A stretch of DNA of 15,028 nt from Bacteroidota bacterium (lineage in GTDB: Bacteria; Bacteroidota; Bacteroidia; UBA8524), in assembly GCA_003531115.1 (NCBI GenBank), contig DQHT01000080.1, positions 1 through 15,028 of the forward strand. The letters are read 5' to 3'. Each line of letters starts with the position of its first letter. The first letter of the stretch is position 1. The translations under genes were made by a program, and so were the position numbers. A model generated the notes under the pieces. It did no database searches, had not been told where the DNA came from, and saw nothing but the letters and a program-made list of their open reading frames with translations. Positions 13,642 to 15,028 of the stretch are shown here, piece after piece.

Positions 13642-14367
13642 TTAACCGGCCAGCACCTCGCGGAGGATCTCATGGCTCTGCAAATCGCGAAAATGGTCGA
13701 AATGCAGGCGGTAGTAGCGCAATATGCCATCCAGCAGGTTTCTTCTTTCTATGGATGGAATGCTGAGCTGGCACGATTCTTCAAAAGGTTTGTTCAGCAA
13801 CGAAAATACCCATTGGCTCTCTTTGGGGCTGAGATGATGCGGACCCACAGCATTCGTTCCCACAAAACAGCCCTCGGCCAGGTCAAGGCAGTCACCTTCC
13901 CGGTAATCCATATCCGGAAAAAATCCGAGGTAGCGGGTAAGTTGCAGGCAGAAATAATGGGGATAAAGCTGCAATCCGCTTTTTTGCAGGTCGAGGATCT
14001 GCAGGCTCCCGGAAAGGAAATCGAAGAGGTCGGTGTTTTTTTCTTCTTCGCGTATGGATCGGTTCAGCAACTCGGAAATAAAAAGGGTAATGCTGCGTTT
14101 AACCGGTTCCACATGCAATTCAAAAAGAACCGGATCGCATTTCAACTCACGCAGGTTTTGCAAGCTGCTGTTTTGGCGCAGGGTAAAAACCATTTCCAGC
14201 AAATTCAGGGGCATAAGGTGCGATGGACGAATGGCTCCCTTCTGGGTTCTGGCTCCTTTGATCAAAAAGGAAAGTAGTCCGGCTTCCCGGGTATAGATGC
14301 GCGCGATCAGGCTGGTATCGCCGTATTTTAAAGTATGAAAGACTATTCCCTTGCTTGAAAGCAACAT
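13642..14367 (-). CDS. recO: DNA repair protein RecO
   Basis: This is a 241-residue RecO, full length for the family. RecO loads RecA onto gapped single-stranded DNA together with RecR in the RecF pathway, and it anneals complementary strands. Residues 1-78 are the OB-fold: KGIVFHTLKYGDTSLIARIY (6-25) and then FLIKGART (34-41) are typical. The helical C-terminal domain follows, with HYFCLQLTRYLGFFPD (137-152) and the closing LLDGILRYYRLHFDHF and SHEILREVL (231-239). Cysteines at 77, 140, 160, 167 and 199 do not form CxxC pairs, so no zinc finger as in some RecO proteins. The ATG overlaps the preceding PorZ-like gene's stop by one base (TGATG), so translation is probably coupled to it. Confidence 0.95.
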   Translation of the reverse strand: MLLSSKGIVFHTLKYGDTSLIARIYTREAGLLSFLIKGARTQKGAIRPSHLMPLNLLEMVFTLRQNSSLQNLRELKCDPVLFELHVEPVKRSITLFISELLNRSIREEEKNTDLFDFLSGSLQILDLQKSGLQLYPHYFCLQLTRYLGFFPDMDYREGDCLDLAEGCFVGTNAVGPHHLSPKESQWVFSLLNKPFEESCQLSIPSIERRNLLDGILRYYRLHFDHFRDLQSHEILREVLAG

Positions 14368-15028
14368 CAGTTTACGATCAGTAGCTTGCTCACAAAGGTA
14401 TCGCTTCCATCCTGATTGCCGGTAAAAATGAGGTAGACCCCGCTCGATGCCTTTCGTCCATCGAAACTTTTCCCGTTCCAGGTGGCAGTACCTCCATTGG
14501 CGCGGGTTTCATAGATCAAATTGCCTGAAATATCGGTGATCTTCACAAAGGCGTCAACCGGCAATCCGCTCACGCTGATATCGCCCTCAAAACCCGGACG
14601 TACCGGATTGGGATACACCTTCACTTCGCCATGGGTCTCTCCGCCAACGCTGGAGCCTGTTCCCAGCGACATGATTCCCTTGGAGGTGGCGATAAACAGC
14701 TCCCCTGTTGTTTCCACCATACCCAGTTCCCTGATCTCGTTCGAAAATAAAGGCGAGTTTGCTTCATTATAATGGGCAAGGATCTCTTGTCCATCCGGGG
14801 AAACCAGCCACAATCCTGAGCGGGAAGCGATCCATTTGCGGTTGCCCCCATCTACATAAATGGCATAAATGGTTTCCTCACCCAAAAGATACCCTGCATC
14901 ATCTCCTTTCCCTACCACAATTTGGCGGGCATCACTCGGGTTATTGCCCGTAATATTGGAGGGGGTATAAAAAACGGTAAGCCCCTTGTCGGTACCCACC
15001 CAAACCTGTCCGTTGCGGTCCAGAGCCA
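14367..15028 (-). CDS. porZ: PorZ-like T9SS propeller protein, C-terminal part (runs off right edge)
   Basis: The frame is open to the right edge; 220 codons are visible and the N-terminus is missing. It opens with a two-component-regulator-type propeller blade (LDRNGQVWVGTDKGLTVF), a second blade follows (YAIYVDGGNRKWIASRSGLW), and a third reads TTGELFIATSKGIMSL. The end is a type A T9SS C-terminal domain: VKVYPNPV, ISVSGLP, VKITDISGNLIYE, ATWNGKSFDGRKASSGVYL and FVSKLLIVN. Two beta-propellers plus an uncleaved sorting domain is the architecture of PorZ, a cell-surface T9SS protein that binds anionic LPS in Porphyromonas gingivalis. The name is likely but rests on the C-terminal third only; another propeller/T9SS protein is possible. 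An internal GTG at 14999 is not a start, because the reading frame continues upstream. Confidence 0.72.
   Translation of the reverse strand, partial: ALDRNGQVWVGTDKGLTVFYTPSNITGNNPSDARQIVVGKGDDAGYLLGEETIYAIYVDGGNRKWIASRSGLWLVSPDGQEILAHYNEANSPLFSNEIRELGMVETTGELFIATSKGIMSLGTGSSVGGETHGEVKVYPNPVRPGFEGDISVSGLPVDAFVKITDISGNLIYETRANGGTATWNGKSFDGRKASSGVYLIFTGNQDGSDTFVSKLLIVN

Noticed and set aside
13672..14277. 201-residue plus-strand frame opposite recO
   Set aside because: Antisense to a clear recO; no motif of its own.

Overview
The window looks like chromosomal DNA of a Bacteroidota bacterium, probably from the Chitinophagales/Saprospirales side and possibly uncultured. The evidence is a FISUMP-domain lipoprotein, a C-terminal type IX secretion (T9SS) sorting domain on a PorZ-like propeller protein, many short-lipobox lipoproteins, a tRNA without an encoded CCA end, and a promoter in front of that tRNA that matches the Bacteroidota TTG/TAnnTTTG pattern. 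No plasmid, phage, integrase, transposase or CRISPR array was seen.

Left part (1-4500): a secreted protein cut by the left edge (minus strand), a FISUMP lipoprotein (minus), a gene-free stretch of about 340 bp, a small lipoprotein (plus), and a large unrecognised cytosolic protein (minus). Middle part (4500-9320): a 688-residue exported protein with a barrel-like C-terminal half (plus), then three unrecognised minus-strand genes. One of these (6992-7951) is bracketed by two direct copies of a modular, hairpin-ended repeat. The copies share about 106 bp at roughly 95% identity and a shared right end, but have different middles. Short CCATGG-type palindromes belonging to the same repeat also occur alone at 1395-1414 and 4392-4404.

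A tRNA-Leu(CAG) gene (9465-9548, minus) has its own good promoter and an unusually long inverted-repeat terminator whose arm includes the tRNA 3' end. It separates the middle part from a visibly more GC-rich right part.

Right part (9607-15028), all on the minus strand: first the 3' end of a PorZ-like T9SS gene, overlapping recO by one base (TGATG). Then comes a tight five-gene operon, read from 13584 down to 9607: two lipoproteins built of repeated helical modules recalling DUF1549/DUF1553/DUF4214, a Tat-exported DUF1501-family protein, a lipoprotein with a cytochrome-like C-x4-C-H motif, and a small lipoprotein with a DxDxD loop. Three of the four junctions are 4-base ATGA overlaps and the other is a 9-base gap. 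This is the strongest candidate for an undescribed system: a cell-envelope module related to the planctomycete-type DUF1501/DUF1549/cytochrome sets, but with a DUF1501 protein that lacks the usual GGPS..D signature and a non-canonical heme motif.
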